Positions 1 to 5,864 of a stretch of DNA of 10,167 nt are shown in pieces (position 1 is the first letter of the stretch; each line of letters begins with the position of its first letter). The notes beneath the pieces were generated by a model that saw only the letters and a program-made list of their open reading frames with translations, was not told where the DNA came from and did not search any database. Origin of the DNA: CF-161 sp035259145 (GTDB lineage Bacteria > Chloroflexota > Dormibacteria > Dormibacterales > Dormibacteraceae); the NCBI GenBank assembly GCA_035259145.1, contig DATFWQ010000363.1, positions 1-10,167 of the forward strand. Direction: 5' to 3'. Both the position numbers and the translations under genes were made by a program.

Positions 1-393
1 GTGCCCGATCTCGCCGCGGCTCGTCGGTGCGTCCGAATCCTGGCCCATCAGCGTCGGCATGTCGAAGGCCACCGAGAGCCCGGTCTGTCCGCTGGCCAGC
101 AGGTATTTGTACCGCTGGTTGGTCTGCTCGGCCGTCGCGAAGCCCGAGAACTGGCGCATCGTCCAGAGCCGGCTGCGATAGCCTCCGGGGTGGATTCCGC
201 GTGTGTACGGGAACTGCCCGGGCATCTCTTCCGGTTGCGTCGAAAGGTCCCGGGACGTATACAGCGGTCTGACGTCCTTGCCCGAGAGCGTGGTCGTTTC
301 AAGGCCGTCGTCGCGCTTCGGCGCAGCCTCGAACTCGCTCGCCCACGCCCCGCTGAGTTCAGCCACCTTCTCTTGCCGGTATCGCACCCTCAT
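1..393 (-). CDS. B12-dependent acyl-CoA mutase large subunit (methylmalonyl-/isobutyryl-CoA mutase family), N-terminal part
   Basis: The first 131 residues of an adenosylcobalamin-dependent acyl-CoA mutase; the rest lies beyond the left edge. Seen: an ATG start 10 nt after the meaB stop, then the N-terminal TIM-barrel signature with PYTRGIHP (62-69), YRSRLWTMRQFSGF (72-85), QTNQRYKYLL (90-99) and GLSVAFDMPTLMG (105-117). The family isomerises the carbon skeleton of acyl-CoA thioesters through radical chemistry. Phe82 occupies the position of Tyr89 of Propionibacterium methylmalonyl-CoA mutase. Isobutyryl-CoA mutases are known to have Phe there, so the substrate may be isobutyryl-/butyryl-CoA. 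The second diagnostic residue (Arg207 versus Gln) is not in the window. Ala109 argues against 2-hydroxyisobutyryl-CoA mutase, which has Asp there. Whether the C-terminal B12-binding domain is fused or a separate subunit cannot be seen. The upstream meaB encodes its likely chaperone. Family certain, substrate open. Confidence 0.93.
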   Translation of the reverse strand, partial: MRVRYRQEKVAELSGAWASEFEAAPKRDDGLETTTLSGKDVRPLYTSRDLSTQPEEMPGQFPYTRGIHPGGYRSRLWTMRQFSGFATAEQTNQRYKYLLASGQTGLSVAFDMPTLMGQDSDAPTSRGEIGH

Positions 394-403
394 GCCGTTC
401 TCA

Positions 404-1480
404 TTATGGTTCGGCCCTGGACGCCCCGGCGGCAGTGGCCGGGCCGGATTCGGCCTCCGAGGTGGCGTCCCGGCTCCGGGCCGCTTTCGGCACCAGCTCT
501 CGGCCCTGGCGGGTCAGGATCTCTTCGGCGGCGGCGTACGGTATACGGTCCCGGAGCAAGCGATGCGACAGCGCGGGTTCGGCGTCCAGCAGCCGGCGGG
601 CTTCCGCTCTGGCCCACTCGCCGACGAGGTCCGCCGCCTCGTCTTTGAGCCGGGCCTCGGTGCGCTCGCGGGCCTCACCGCTGGCCTTTTGAAACTGCCG
701 GTGCTTCTCAACGGCATCCATCACGTCCTCGGTCCCCTCTCCTTTGAGGGCCATCGCGGTCACGATGGGTGGCTGCCAGGCCTTCGCCCCGACCCCGGCC
801 CTCCCCGTCGAGCGGGGCGGGAGAAGAGTCCCCATGCTGAGCATGCTTCGGATCTCCTGGACGGTCTTCTCCGCGCCGGGGAGGTCGGCCTTGTTGACCA
901 CAAACACGTCGCCGATCTCCATGATCCCGGCCTTGATCATCTGCACGCCGTCGCCCATCCCTGGAGTCAGCACCACCAGCGTGGTGTCGGCGATGGCGGC
1001 GATTTCCAGTTCGGATTGGCCTACACCGACCGTCTCCAGCAGGACCCAGTCGAAGCCAAAGGCGCCCATCAGGCGGATCGCCTCCCTCGTCGCCACTGAT
1101 AGCCCGCCCATGTGGCCCCTGGCCCCCATCGAGCGGATGTAGACCTTGGGGTCTAGAGCATGACGCTGCATACGGATGCGGTCGCCGAGGATGGCACCGC
1201 CGGTGTACGGCGAGTTGGGGTCGACCGCGATCACCGCCACCGCCTGGTCCCGTGACCGCAGGAGCGCGACCAGGCCGTCGGCCAGTGTCGACTTACCGGT
1301 CCCTGGTGCCCCGGTGAGACCGACGACATAGGGCGGCTTCACCAGCTCTCCCAGCGACTCGAGCAGATGCCGCACCGATGGGTCGCGCTGCTCAACCAGA
1401 GTGATCGCCCTGGCCAGGCCACGGACCTTGCCGGCCCTGAATTCGCCTACCAGGTCACGTCGCGATGTCCCGCCGCTCAG
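404..1480 (-). CDS. meaB: MeaB/ArgK-family GTPase, chaperone of the B12 acyl-CoA mutase (probable CTG start)
   Basis: G3E-type P-loop GTPase (MeaB/MMAA/ArgK) that gates cofactor loading and protects the neighbouring B12 mutase. Numbered from the CTG at 1480 (358 aa): Walker A GAPGTGKST (57-65), DPNSPYTGGAILGDRIRM (87-104), the MMAA-type ETVGVGQSE (149-157) and the guanine-specificity motif NKAD (196-199). Start choice: the first GTG is at 1375, but 35 in-frame codons before it encode typical family N-terminus (GLARAITLVEQRDPS). No ATG, GTG or TTG occurs in that stretch. A CTG at 1480-1478 sits 6 nt after AGGAGA, so a CTG start is inferred. It begins 10 nt after the LCP stop and ends 10 nt before the mutase ATG, consistent with one operon. 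Residues about 217-233 form a Gly/Pro/Arg-rich insertion encoded by a palindromic repeat-like segment. The C-terminal ~20 residues are an Ala/Ser/Glu-rich tail. Confidence 0.95.
   Translation of the reverse strand: MSGGTSRRDLVGEFRAGKVRGLARAITLVEQRDPSVRHLLESLGELVKPPYVVGLTGAPGTGKSTLADGLVALLRSRDQAVAVIAVDPNSPYTGGAILGDRIRMQRHALDPKVYIRSMGARGHMGGLSVATREAIRLMGAFGFDWVLLETVGVGQSELEIAAIADTTLVVLTPGMGDGVQMIKAGIMEIGDVFVVNKADLPGAEKTVQEIRSMLSMGTLLPPRSTGRAGVGAKAWQPPIVTAMALKGEGTEDVMDAVEKHRQFQKASGEARERTEARLKDEAADLVGEWARAEARRLLDAEPALSHRLLRDRIPYAAAEEILTRQGRELVPKAARSRDATSEAESGPATAAGASRAEP
784..832. repeat. Palindromic, GC-rich interspersed-repeat-like segment inside meaB
   Basis: The segment reads on the plus strand as a C-rich arm (CCCCGGCCCTCCCCG, ending at 807), a TCGAG loop (808-812) and a G-rich arm (CGGGGCGGGAGA, 813-824). 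The core stem of 803-807 with 813-817 is perfect. This resembles the CCCCGGCCCTCTCCC...GGGAGAGGG type of small interspersed palindromes that I recall from GC-rich intergenic DNA. It falls exactly where MeaB proteins normally have a short loop before the WxPP motif, and it is read in frame with no stop. I see no second copy in the window, so calling it a dispersed element is an inference. Confidence 0.5.
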
Positions 1481-1486
1481 GGCGAG

Positions 1487-1492
1487 TCTCCT
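1487..1492 (-). promoter_or_regulatory. Shine-Dalgarno site deciding the meaB CTG start
   Basis: AGGAGA on the minus strand, overlapping the last two bases of the LCP stop codon TAG (1493-1491). It is followed by 6 nt and then CTG at 1480-1478. The spacing is ideal for a start at that CTG. The reading frame downstream encodes conserved MeaB N-terminal sequence with no ATG, GTG or TTG before codon 36. Confidence 0.7.
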
Positions 1493-3008
1493 ATGCGATC
1501 CCGGACCAGTGCCGGTAGAAGTCGGTGCCCATGACCACGACGAGCCCCTCGGTCTTTTCGCCCGGCGACGGTACGAAGGTCGATCTCACTCCGGGCGACG
1601 GAGGCGTCGCCGGCTCGACTTGAGCGCCGCCGAAGAAGTCCTGTAGCCAGGCGGTTGTCTGTGGGTATTTGCCGCCCGAATAGTCGTAGATCACCGTTCT
1701 CGGCGTCGCCGAATGCCGGACGCCGTCGGTGAGCTGGAAGCCGAACGCGCGCAGCACTTTGGTTGCGCGCGCCTGCAGATCATATGAGCTGCTGGCGTTC
1801 ACGAGCTGGAGGGGCGCCTGCTCCCCCAGCGTCCGCGTGTCCACGAGCGCGTGCGAGAAGACGGTCTGCCACATTCGATACGTGGGATCGATCGGGCAGA
1901 GGACGTAGACGCCGGACGGACCGCAGCTCGCGCGTGTGCCGGTGAAGTTGACGGCCAGGTCCTCGTCGGTGACCGCGAAGTGGTGGATCGCGCTGTCAGG
2001 GAGCTTGGCGGCAAAGTCATACAGCGCCTTGATGTCGGTCAGGTCCATGTCCGTGACGAAGTTGGCCTGCAGCGCATCCATGAGCTGGGGCGCTTTGGTC
2101 ACGGCGCTAATCGAAGCCGCCTTCTTCTTCACCGCGGAAAGGATCATCTGCTGGCGCTTCGCCCGGCCGAAGTCGGTGGCCTGCTCGGCCTGAGTCGCGT
2201 CGCGTGAGCGGGCAAGCTCCAGCGCCTGCTCGCCGTTGACCACGTAATCCCCGGCCTGGAAGTGGATGCCGGCGCCCGGAGGACAGCGCCACCCAATAGG
2301 CACGCCATGGTTCACGTACCCGTCGTGGTAGTCCGGGTAGTGGCAGTCGTCCAGCGGGCCGTCCATATGGACCTCGATTCCCCCGAGCGCGTCGACGACG
2401 TCGCGGAAGGCCTTGAAGTCGACAGCAACGTACTTGTCGAACGTGATCCCTGTGATCCGGCCGACCGTCGCCTCAGACAGGCGGCCGGCACCGTCCTTGC
2501 CCTGGAAGTCGGCCTTCAGCGGCCCAGGCGCGAAGAGCCTGGACTCGTGGGGAACCTCGAAAGCAGCATTGAGCTTCTCCGTGTAGTCGCGTCCGTCCTG
2601 CCATGCGTCGATTCGGACGTAGAGGTCGCGCGGAATGGACGCCTCCAGGATCCGCCCGCTTGCAGGGTCGATGCTGACCACCATTATCGAGTCGGTCAGC
2701 CATGGGGCGTCGTTCTCGGGGCCGCCGTAGCCAAGCGCGAGGATGTTTACGCGCTGGCCGTGCTTGAGCTTCCACGCAATTGAGCCGGCCGGCGGCTCCA
2801 CCTGGCGCTGGATCAGCTGAATCGGGTTGCTCAGGTTGGCGACCTTGCCCAGAAAGCCGTAGACACGATATGCAGCCACGCCGCCGGCAGCGAGGAGCAG
2901 GCAGAGGAATACGGCGCCGATCACCAGAGCCACCGAACGTGCGCGGCGCCCTCGGTAGCGCGACCGCCGGGGCCGCGTGTTCAACCTTCCCAGGCCCGGC
3001 GTGCTCAT
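1491..3008 (-). CDS. LytR-CpsA-Psr (LCP) family cell-wall glycopolymer ligase with C-terminal LytR_C domain
   Basis: Membrane-anchored LCP phosphotransferase. The family moves polyprenyl-pyrophosphate-linked glycopolymers onto peptidoglycan outside the cell. Seen in 505 aa: a basic cytoplasmic N-terminus (residues 1-24), one transmembrane helix (about 25-47), then the LCP domain (about 88-292) with the hallmarks LTDSIMVVSIDP (104-115), SIPRDLYVRI (124-133) and the RSRD / DFGRAKRQQ block (268-287). The DxxR-type residues (Asp106, Arg127, Arg267/269, Arg285) are present. Residues about 398-497 (LVNASS... to VVVMGTDF) match the LytR_C domain. The ATG has no Shine-Dalgarno; a TAGAAT hexamer lies 10 nt upstream. 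Its stop overlaps the meaB ribosome-binding site, so it heads an LCP-meaB-mutase unit, an unusual mix of envelope and acyl-CoA functions. The exact polymer is unknown. Confidence 0.93.
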   Translation of the reverse strand: MSTPGLGRLNTRPRRSRYRGRRARSVALVIGAVFLCLLLAAGGVAAYRVYGFLGKVANLSNPIQLIQRQVEPPAGSIAWKLKHGQRVNILALGYGGPENDAPWLTDSIMVVSIDPASGRILEASIPRDLYVRIDAWQDGRDYTEKLNAAFEVPHESRLFAPGPLKADFQGKDGAGRLSEATVGRITGITFDKYVAVDFKAFRDVVDALGGIEVHMDGPLDDCHYPDYHDGYVNHGVPIGWRCPPGAGIHFQAGDYVVNGEQALELARSRDATQAEQATDFGRAKRQQMILSAVKKKAASISAVTKAPQLMDALQANFVTDMDLTDIKALYDFAAKLPDSAIHHFAVTDEDLAVNFTGTRASCGPSGVYVLCPIDPTYRMWQTVFSHALVDTRTLGEQAPLQLVNASSSYDLQARATKVLRAFGFQLTDGVRHSATPRTVIYDYSGGKYPQTTAWLQDFFGGAQVEPATPPSPGVRSTFVPSPGEKTEGLVVVMGTDFYRHWSGIA

Positions 3009-3018
3009 CCGGGCTGAG

Positions 3019-3024
3019 ATTCTA
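3019..3024 (-). promoter_or_regulatory. Candidate -10 box for the LCP operon
   Basis: TAGAAT on the minus strand matches TATAAT at 5 of 6 positions and ends 10 nt before the LCP ATG, where no Shine-Dalgarno exists. No convincing -35 is visible at 16-19 nt spacing. The 184-nt gap above it (3009-3192) holds a slightly more AT-rich patch with an odd palindrome TTGTTACAA (3093-3101), but no gene that I can support. Confidence 0.35.
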
Positions 3025-3192
3025 CGAATGGTGCCCGTAAGTCATCTGTAAGGGCGGATTGGCTGACTATGCGCATTACGGGGGCTTCTGCTTTGTTACA
3101 ACGCATCAGGAGCCTTCCCGGAAACGGCCGGCTCGGGGTATCAGAGAGCTGAGCCGCCCACAGGCGATCCTGGGCGAACTCACTCGATCGGA

Positions 3193-3945
3193 TCAGGCGG
3201 CCGGCCGAAACCCGCTTGCTACTCCGATGAACACGGCGATCACATAAAGGATGATCAGGGCCAGGAAAGCGCTCCCGATTATGCCCAGGATCATGCCGGC
3301 GGTGGCCATCCCTCCCCCTGCGACCGTACCTCCTGACGCCTCGATGCGCCCACGCGCGGCGTTGCCCAGGAAGAAGGCCACCGGCCCCAGCACCCAGCAG
3401 CAGGGGAGCAGGCTGAGGATGCCCAGCACCAGCGCCACCGTGGCCTGGCTGTCGGTGGGCGGCGCCATTACCGGAGGGTAGCCACCGCCTGGCGGGGGCG
3501 GCGGTGGCATGTAGGGAGGTGTCGGAGGTGGGTAGGCTGGTGGCCCCACGCCGGGTGGCGGCGAGGGTCGAGGCGCGAACGGGGGCGGACCCGGCGGAGG
3601 CGGCGGAACACCTGGAGGCGGAGGCGGCGGCGGACCTGGCCGCGGTGGTGGCGGCGGACCTGGAGGTGCTGGCGGAGGTGTATACGAGGGCGGCGGCGGA
3701 GGCGGTCCTGGCGGTCCTGGAGGCGGCGGAGGCGGACGTGGCGGTCCCGGAGGCGGAGCTTGCGGCGGAGGCGGCGCGTACGATGGCGGCTCCGGAGACG
3801 GCGGCCCGGCAGGTCCCTCAGGCTGTGGCGGCGGCGCGGGCGGCGGAACCGGACCCGGAGGCGGGACGGGTTCCCTGGGCCGCGCGGGGGGCTTCCAGCC
3901 TCCGCCTGGGGGAGTGCCCTCGGGTGGTGGCGGGTTGTCGCTCAA
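3193..3945 (-). CDS. Proline-rich DUF4190-type membrane protein (TTG start)
   Basis: A 250-aa protein of unknown function with two parts. Residues 1-163 are about 60% proline (98 of 163 by my count) with Gly, Ala and Tyr spacers; this part is presumably disordered. Residues 166-245 match the DUF4190 two-helix domain: helix 168-195 with SLLPCCWVLGPVAFFLG, the loop motif IEASGGTVAGGGMATAG (201-217), and helix 218-243. The start is TTG at 3945, supported by AAGGAGAA seven nt upstream. It follows the DUF4013 gene with a 21-nt gap, so the two are probably co-transcribed. Pro-rich DUF4190 proteins are frequent in high-GC monoderm bacteria; no biochemical function is established that I know of. The poly-Pro stretches imply dependence on EF-P for translation (inference). 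Confidence 0.85.
   Translation of the reverse strand: MSDNPPPPEGTPPGGGWKPPARPREPVPPPGPVPPPAPPPQPEGPAGPPSPEPPSYAPPPPQAPPPGPPRPPPPPPGPPGPPPPPPSYTPPPAPPGPPPPPRPGPPPPPPPGVPPPPPGPPPFAPRPSPPPGVGPPAYPPPTPPYMPPPPPPGGGYPPVMAPPTDSQATVALVLGILSLLPCCWVLGPVAFFLGNAARGRIEASGGTVAGGGMATAGMILGIIGSAFLALIILYVIAVFIGVASGFRPAA
3457..3945 (-). repeat. Low-complexity proline-codon tract
   Basis: The segment encoding residues 1-163 of the DUF4190 protein is an irregular array of CCN and GGN codons, seen on the plus strand as GGCGGAGGCGG-like words. It has no fixed repeat unit. It leaves long open frames on the opposite strand (Ala/Glu-rich) that are composition artefacts. Confidence 0.7.
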
Positions 3946-3952
3946 TGTCCAG

Positions 3953-3960
3953 TTCTCCTT
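3953..3960 (-). promoter_or_regulatory. Strong Shine-Dalgarno for the TTG-started DUF4190 gene
   Basis: AAGGAGAA on the minus strand, 7 nt before TTG (3945-3943) and 6 nt after the DUF4013 stop (3969-3967). It identifies the TTG as the real start; no ATG or GTG at a suitable distance competes. Confidence 0.75.
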
Positions 3961-3966
3961 CTGCGA

Positions 3967-4617
3967 CTACGCGACTGACGTCGCCCGAGGCCCGGTGGAT
4001 TGTTCGTAGTGGTTCACGACGCCCGCGAGCACCGCATACCCGTAGGGGGTGGTGAAAATCACTCCGATGAAGCACAGGATGACACCAAGGCCGCCGATGA
4101 GATAGGCGATGAGGGCAAACAGGCCGTGCTGGAGCGCCTCGTTGACGTCGGCGCCGATCATCGCGGCCAGGCTCGGCACGTTCAGTCCACCACCGATCCC
4201 TCCACGCTCTGTCGCAACGATGACTGCCGGAAGGAACAGATACCACGCCAATCCGCCGAGCAAAGCCAGCGTGTAAGCGAGCAGGATCAGGGGCACGCCG
4301 ATCGCGCTGGCTCGGCCATCGGTGCCGACGGAGATGCCCAGACCGAGACCGAACAAGATCCCGAAGGTCAAACCGATGAGCAGGCCGTAGACCAGGGTGA
4401 CGAGGAACAGATCGACGCCGCGACCGATGTAGTGAAAGCCGGCCGGGGGTAAGTCGGCACGACCACCACGCAGGTTGTCGAGCGCAGTGAGCATCCAGCC
4501 CAGCAGGTTCATCTGACCGACGATAGGGATCACCCCGATGAGGCCGATCAGCAGAACCTTGGTCACCCACTCTGGGTCGCGCGAGGGCCAGGCGATGCTG
4601 TCAGAGAGCTCGTTCAC
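3967..4617 (-). CDS. DUF4013-family polytopic membrane protein (GTG start)
   Basis: A 216-aa integral membrane protein of unknown function. The N-terminus fits the DUF4013 pattern: a short amphipathic start, WPSRDPEWVTKVLLIGLIG (10-28) entering the first helix, then a LPPAGFHYIGRGVDLFLVTL-type link (56-75). Hydrophobic segments lie at about 18-44, 68-97, 107-136 and 162-203 (long enough for two helices). The GTG at 4617 is the start: it has no good Shine-Dalgarno, but a TTGGTA/TATAGT promoter ends 8 nt before it, fitting a leaderless message. Downstream is the DUF4190 gene with its own strong ribosome-binding site, so the pair looks like a small operon. I infer an envelope role from the context of LCP and O-antigen ligase-like neighbours only. 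Confidence 0.83.
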   Translation of the reverse strand: MNELSDSIAWPSRDPEWVTKVLLIGLIGVIPIVGQMNLLGWMLTALDNLRGGRADLPPAGFHYIGRGVDLFLVTLVYGLLIGLTFGILFGLGLGISVGTDGRASAIGVPLILLAYTLALLGGLAWYLFLPAVIVATERGGIGGGLNVPSLAAMIGADVNEALQHGLFALIAYLIGGLGVILCFIGVIFTTPYGYAVLAGVVNHYEQSTGPRATSVA

Positions 4618-4625
4618 GCCCCGGA

Positions 4626-4655
4626 ACTATAAAGATCGAGCGGCGCGAATACCAA
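4626..4655 (-). promoter_or_regulatory. Sigma-A-type promoter of the DUF4013-DUF4190 unit
   Basis: On the minus strand, -35 TTGGTA (4655-4650), an 18-nt spacer and -10 TATAGT (4631-4626, 5 of 6 matches). The -10 ends 8 nt before the GTG start at 4617, so the transcript probably begins at or within 1-2 nt of the start codon. It is the best-formed promoter in the window. Confidence 0.6.
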
Positions 4656-4677
4656 CGCAGGGGAGAAACGGTCCTGC

Positions 4678-5814
4678 CTAACGCAGCAGCTGACGTGAGA
4701 TCACCACTCGCTGGATCTGGTTGGTGCCCTCATAGATCTGCGTGATCTTGGCGTCGCGCATCATGCGCTCGACCGGATAGTCCTGGATGTAACCGTAACC
4801 CCCCAGGATCTGAACAGCGTCCGTGGTCACCTTCATTGCCATGTCAGAAGCGAACAGCTTGGCCATGGCGGCCACTTTGGTGAGGTCGGGTGCCTTCTCG
4901 TCCACCTTGGTCGCGGACAGGTACACCAGGTGTCGGGCCGCTTCGATCTGCGTGGCCATGTCGGCGAGCATGAACTGCAGGCCCTGGAAGGAAGCTATGG
5001 GCTGACCGAACTGCTGCCGCTCTTTGGCGTAACCGATCGCGTACTCCAGTGCCCCCTCGGCGATGCCGAGAGCCTGGGCGCCAATGCCAGGCCGGGAGCG
5101 GTCGAGCACTGAGAGTGCGATCTTGAAGCCGTAGCCCTCGTCTCCCAGCCGGTTGGCCGCTGGGACTCGTACCTCGTCGAAGGCCAGCATCGCAGTCGGA
5201 GATCCCCTGATACCGAGCTTCTTCTCCAGCTTCACCACCGTCCATGGGCTCTTCTCACGCTCGAGCACGAACGCGCTGATGCCGCGCGCGCCGCCGTCCG
5301 GGTCAGTCCGCGCGAACACCACAAGCGTGTCGGCGATGTTGCCATGCGTGATGAAGACCTTGCTTCCGTTGAGTACGTACTCGTCGCCGTAGCGCCGTGC
5401 GCTGGTCTTCATTGCGGCCGCGTCTGAGCCAGAGCCAGGCTCCGACAGCGCGTACGCCGCAATGCGACCCTGGGCGAGCGGCGGGCAGATCCGTTTTTTC
5501 TGCTCCTCGGTCCCCGCGACCAGAAGCGGGTATGCGCCCAGGGACTGGACCCCCAGAATCAGCGAGGAAGAGGCGCACGCCTTCGCGATCTCCTCGGTTG
5601 CCATGCAGATCGTGACACTGGAGCCGCTGATGCCGCCGTACTCCTCCGGGATGGGAATCGCGAGAACGCCGTTCTCGGCGAACAGCTTCTCGATGTCCCT
5701 GGGGTACTCGGCCTTTTCGTCGATTTCGGCGGCTCGCGGCACGACTTTGTCTTGCACGAGCTCACGAATCGTGTCCCGAATGGCGAGCTGCTCCTCCGAG
5801 AGGCTGAAGTCCAT
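4678..5814 (-). CDS. Acyl-CoA dehydrogenase 1 (short/branched-chain type)
   Basis: FAD-dependent acyl-CoA dehydrogenase, 378 aa, the usual length. It oxidises acyl-CoA to trans-2-enoyl-CoA and passes electrons to ETF. Seen: the family N-terminus from Met1 (DFSLSEEQLAIRD), acyl-CoA dehydrogenase signature 1 ALSEPGSGSDAAA (122-134), KERQQFGQPIASFQ (264-277) contacting FAD across the dimer in the family, signature 2 from Gln335 to Asp354, and IYEGTNQIQR (360-369) with catalytic Glu362. The closest recognisable types are butyryl/short-chain or 2-methylacyl-CoA dehydrogenases; substrate not determinable. The ATG at 5814 is chosen because it starts the family fold exactly. The frame stays open upstream to 6075, but that part overlaps the O-antigen ligase-like gene and looks like noise. 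No Shine-Dalgarno; GATAAT ends 6 nt before the ATG. It lies 50 nt after the O-antigen ligase-like gene. Confidence 0.95.
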   Translation of the reverse strand: MDFSLSEEQLAIRDTIRELVQDKVVPRAAEIDEKAEYPRDIEKLFAENGVLAIPIPEEYGGISGSSVTICMATEEIAKACASSSLILGVQSLGAYPLLVAGTEEQKKRICPPLAQGRIAAYALSEPGSGSDAAAMKTSARRYGDEYVLNGSKVFITHGNIADTLVVFARTDPDGGARGISAFVLEREKSPWTVVKLEKKLGIRGSPTAMLAFDEVRVPAANRLGDEGYGFKIALSVLDRSRPGIGAQALGIAEGALEYAIGYAKERQQFGQPIASFQGLQFMLADMATQIEAARHLVYLSATKVDEKAPDLTKVAAMAKLFASDMAMKVTTDAVQILGGYGYIQDYPVERMMRDAKITQIYEGTNQIQRVVISRQLLR

Positions 5815-5820
5815 AGGGCC

Positions 5821-5826
5821 ATTATC
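5821..5826 (-). promoter_or_regulatory. Candidate -10 box for acyl-CoA dehydrogenase 1
   Basis: GATAAT on the minus strand (5 of 6 matches to TATAAT), 6 nt before the ATG at 5814. No Shine-Dalgarno lies between them and no -35 is recognisable. It fits a leaderless start, as for several other genes here. Confidence 0.4.
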
Positions 5827-5864
5827 ACGACACATGGGGCCGCACGCGCATCGCCGGCCGGCTC

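Noticed and set aside
203..1099. Long plus-strand open frame opposite meaB and the mutase
   Set aside because: The minus strand encodes unmistakable mutase and MeaB motifs across the same bases. The plus-strand translation has no recognisable features.
3156..3175. Hairpin (GCCCA/TGGGC with inner GG/CC) after the DUF4190 gene as a terminator
   Set aside because: The stem is short with a bulge and there is no T-run after it in the direction of transcription.
3059..3247. Small plus-strand open frame of 62 codons in the LCP upstream gap
   Set aside because: It has no ribosome-binding site and no recognisable protein features, and it runs into the 3' end of the DUF4190 gene.
3504..4055. Long plus-strand open frame opposite the DUF4190 gene
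   Set aside because: Its Ala/Glu-rich translation is the complement of Pro codons, and it has no ribosome-binding site or family resemblance. It is a composition artefact.
4657..4677. GCAGG/CCTGC hairpin after acyl-CoA dehydrogenase 1 as a terminator
   Set aside because: The stem is only 5 bp with an 11-nt loop and no T-tract, and it abuts the DUF4013 promoter.
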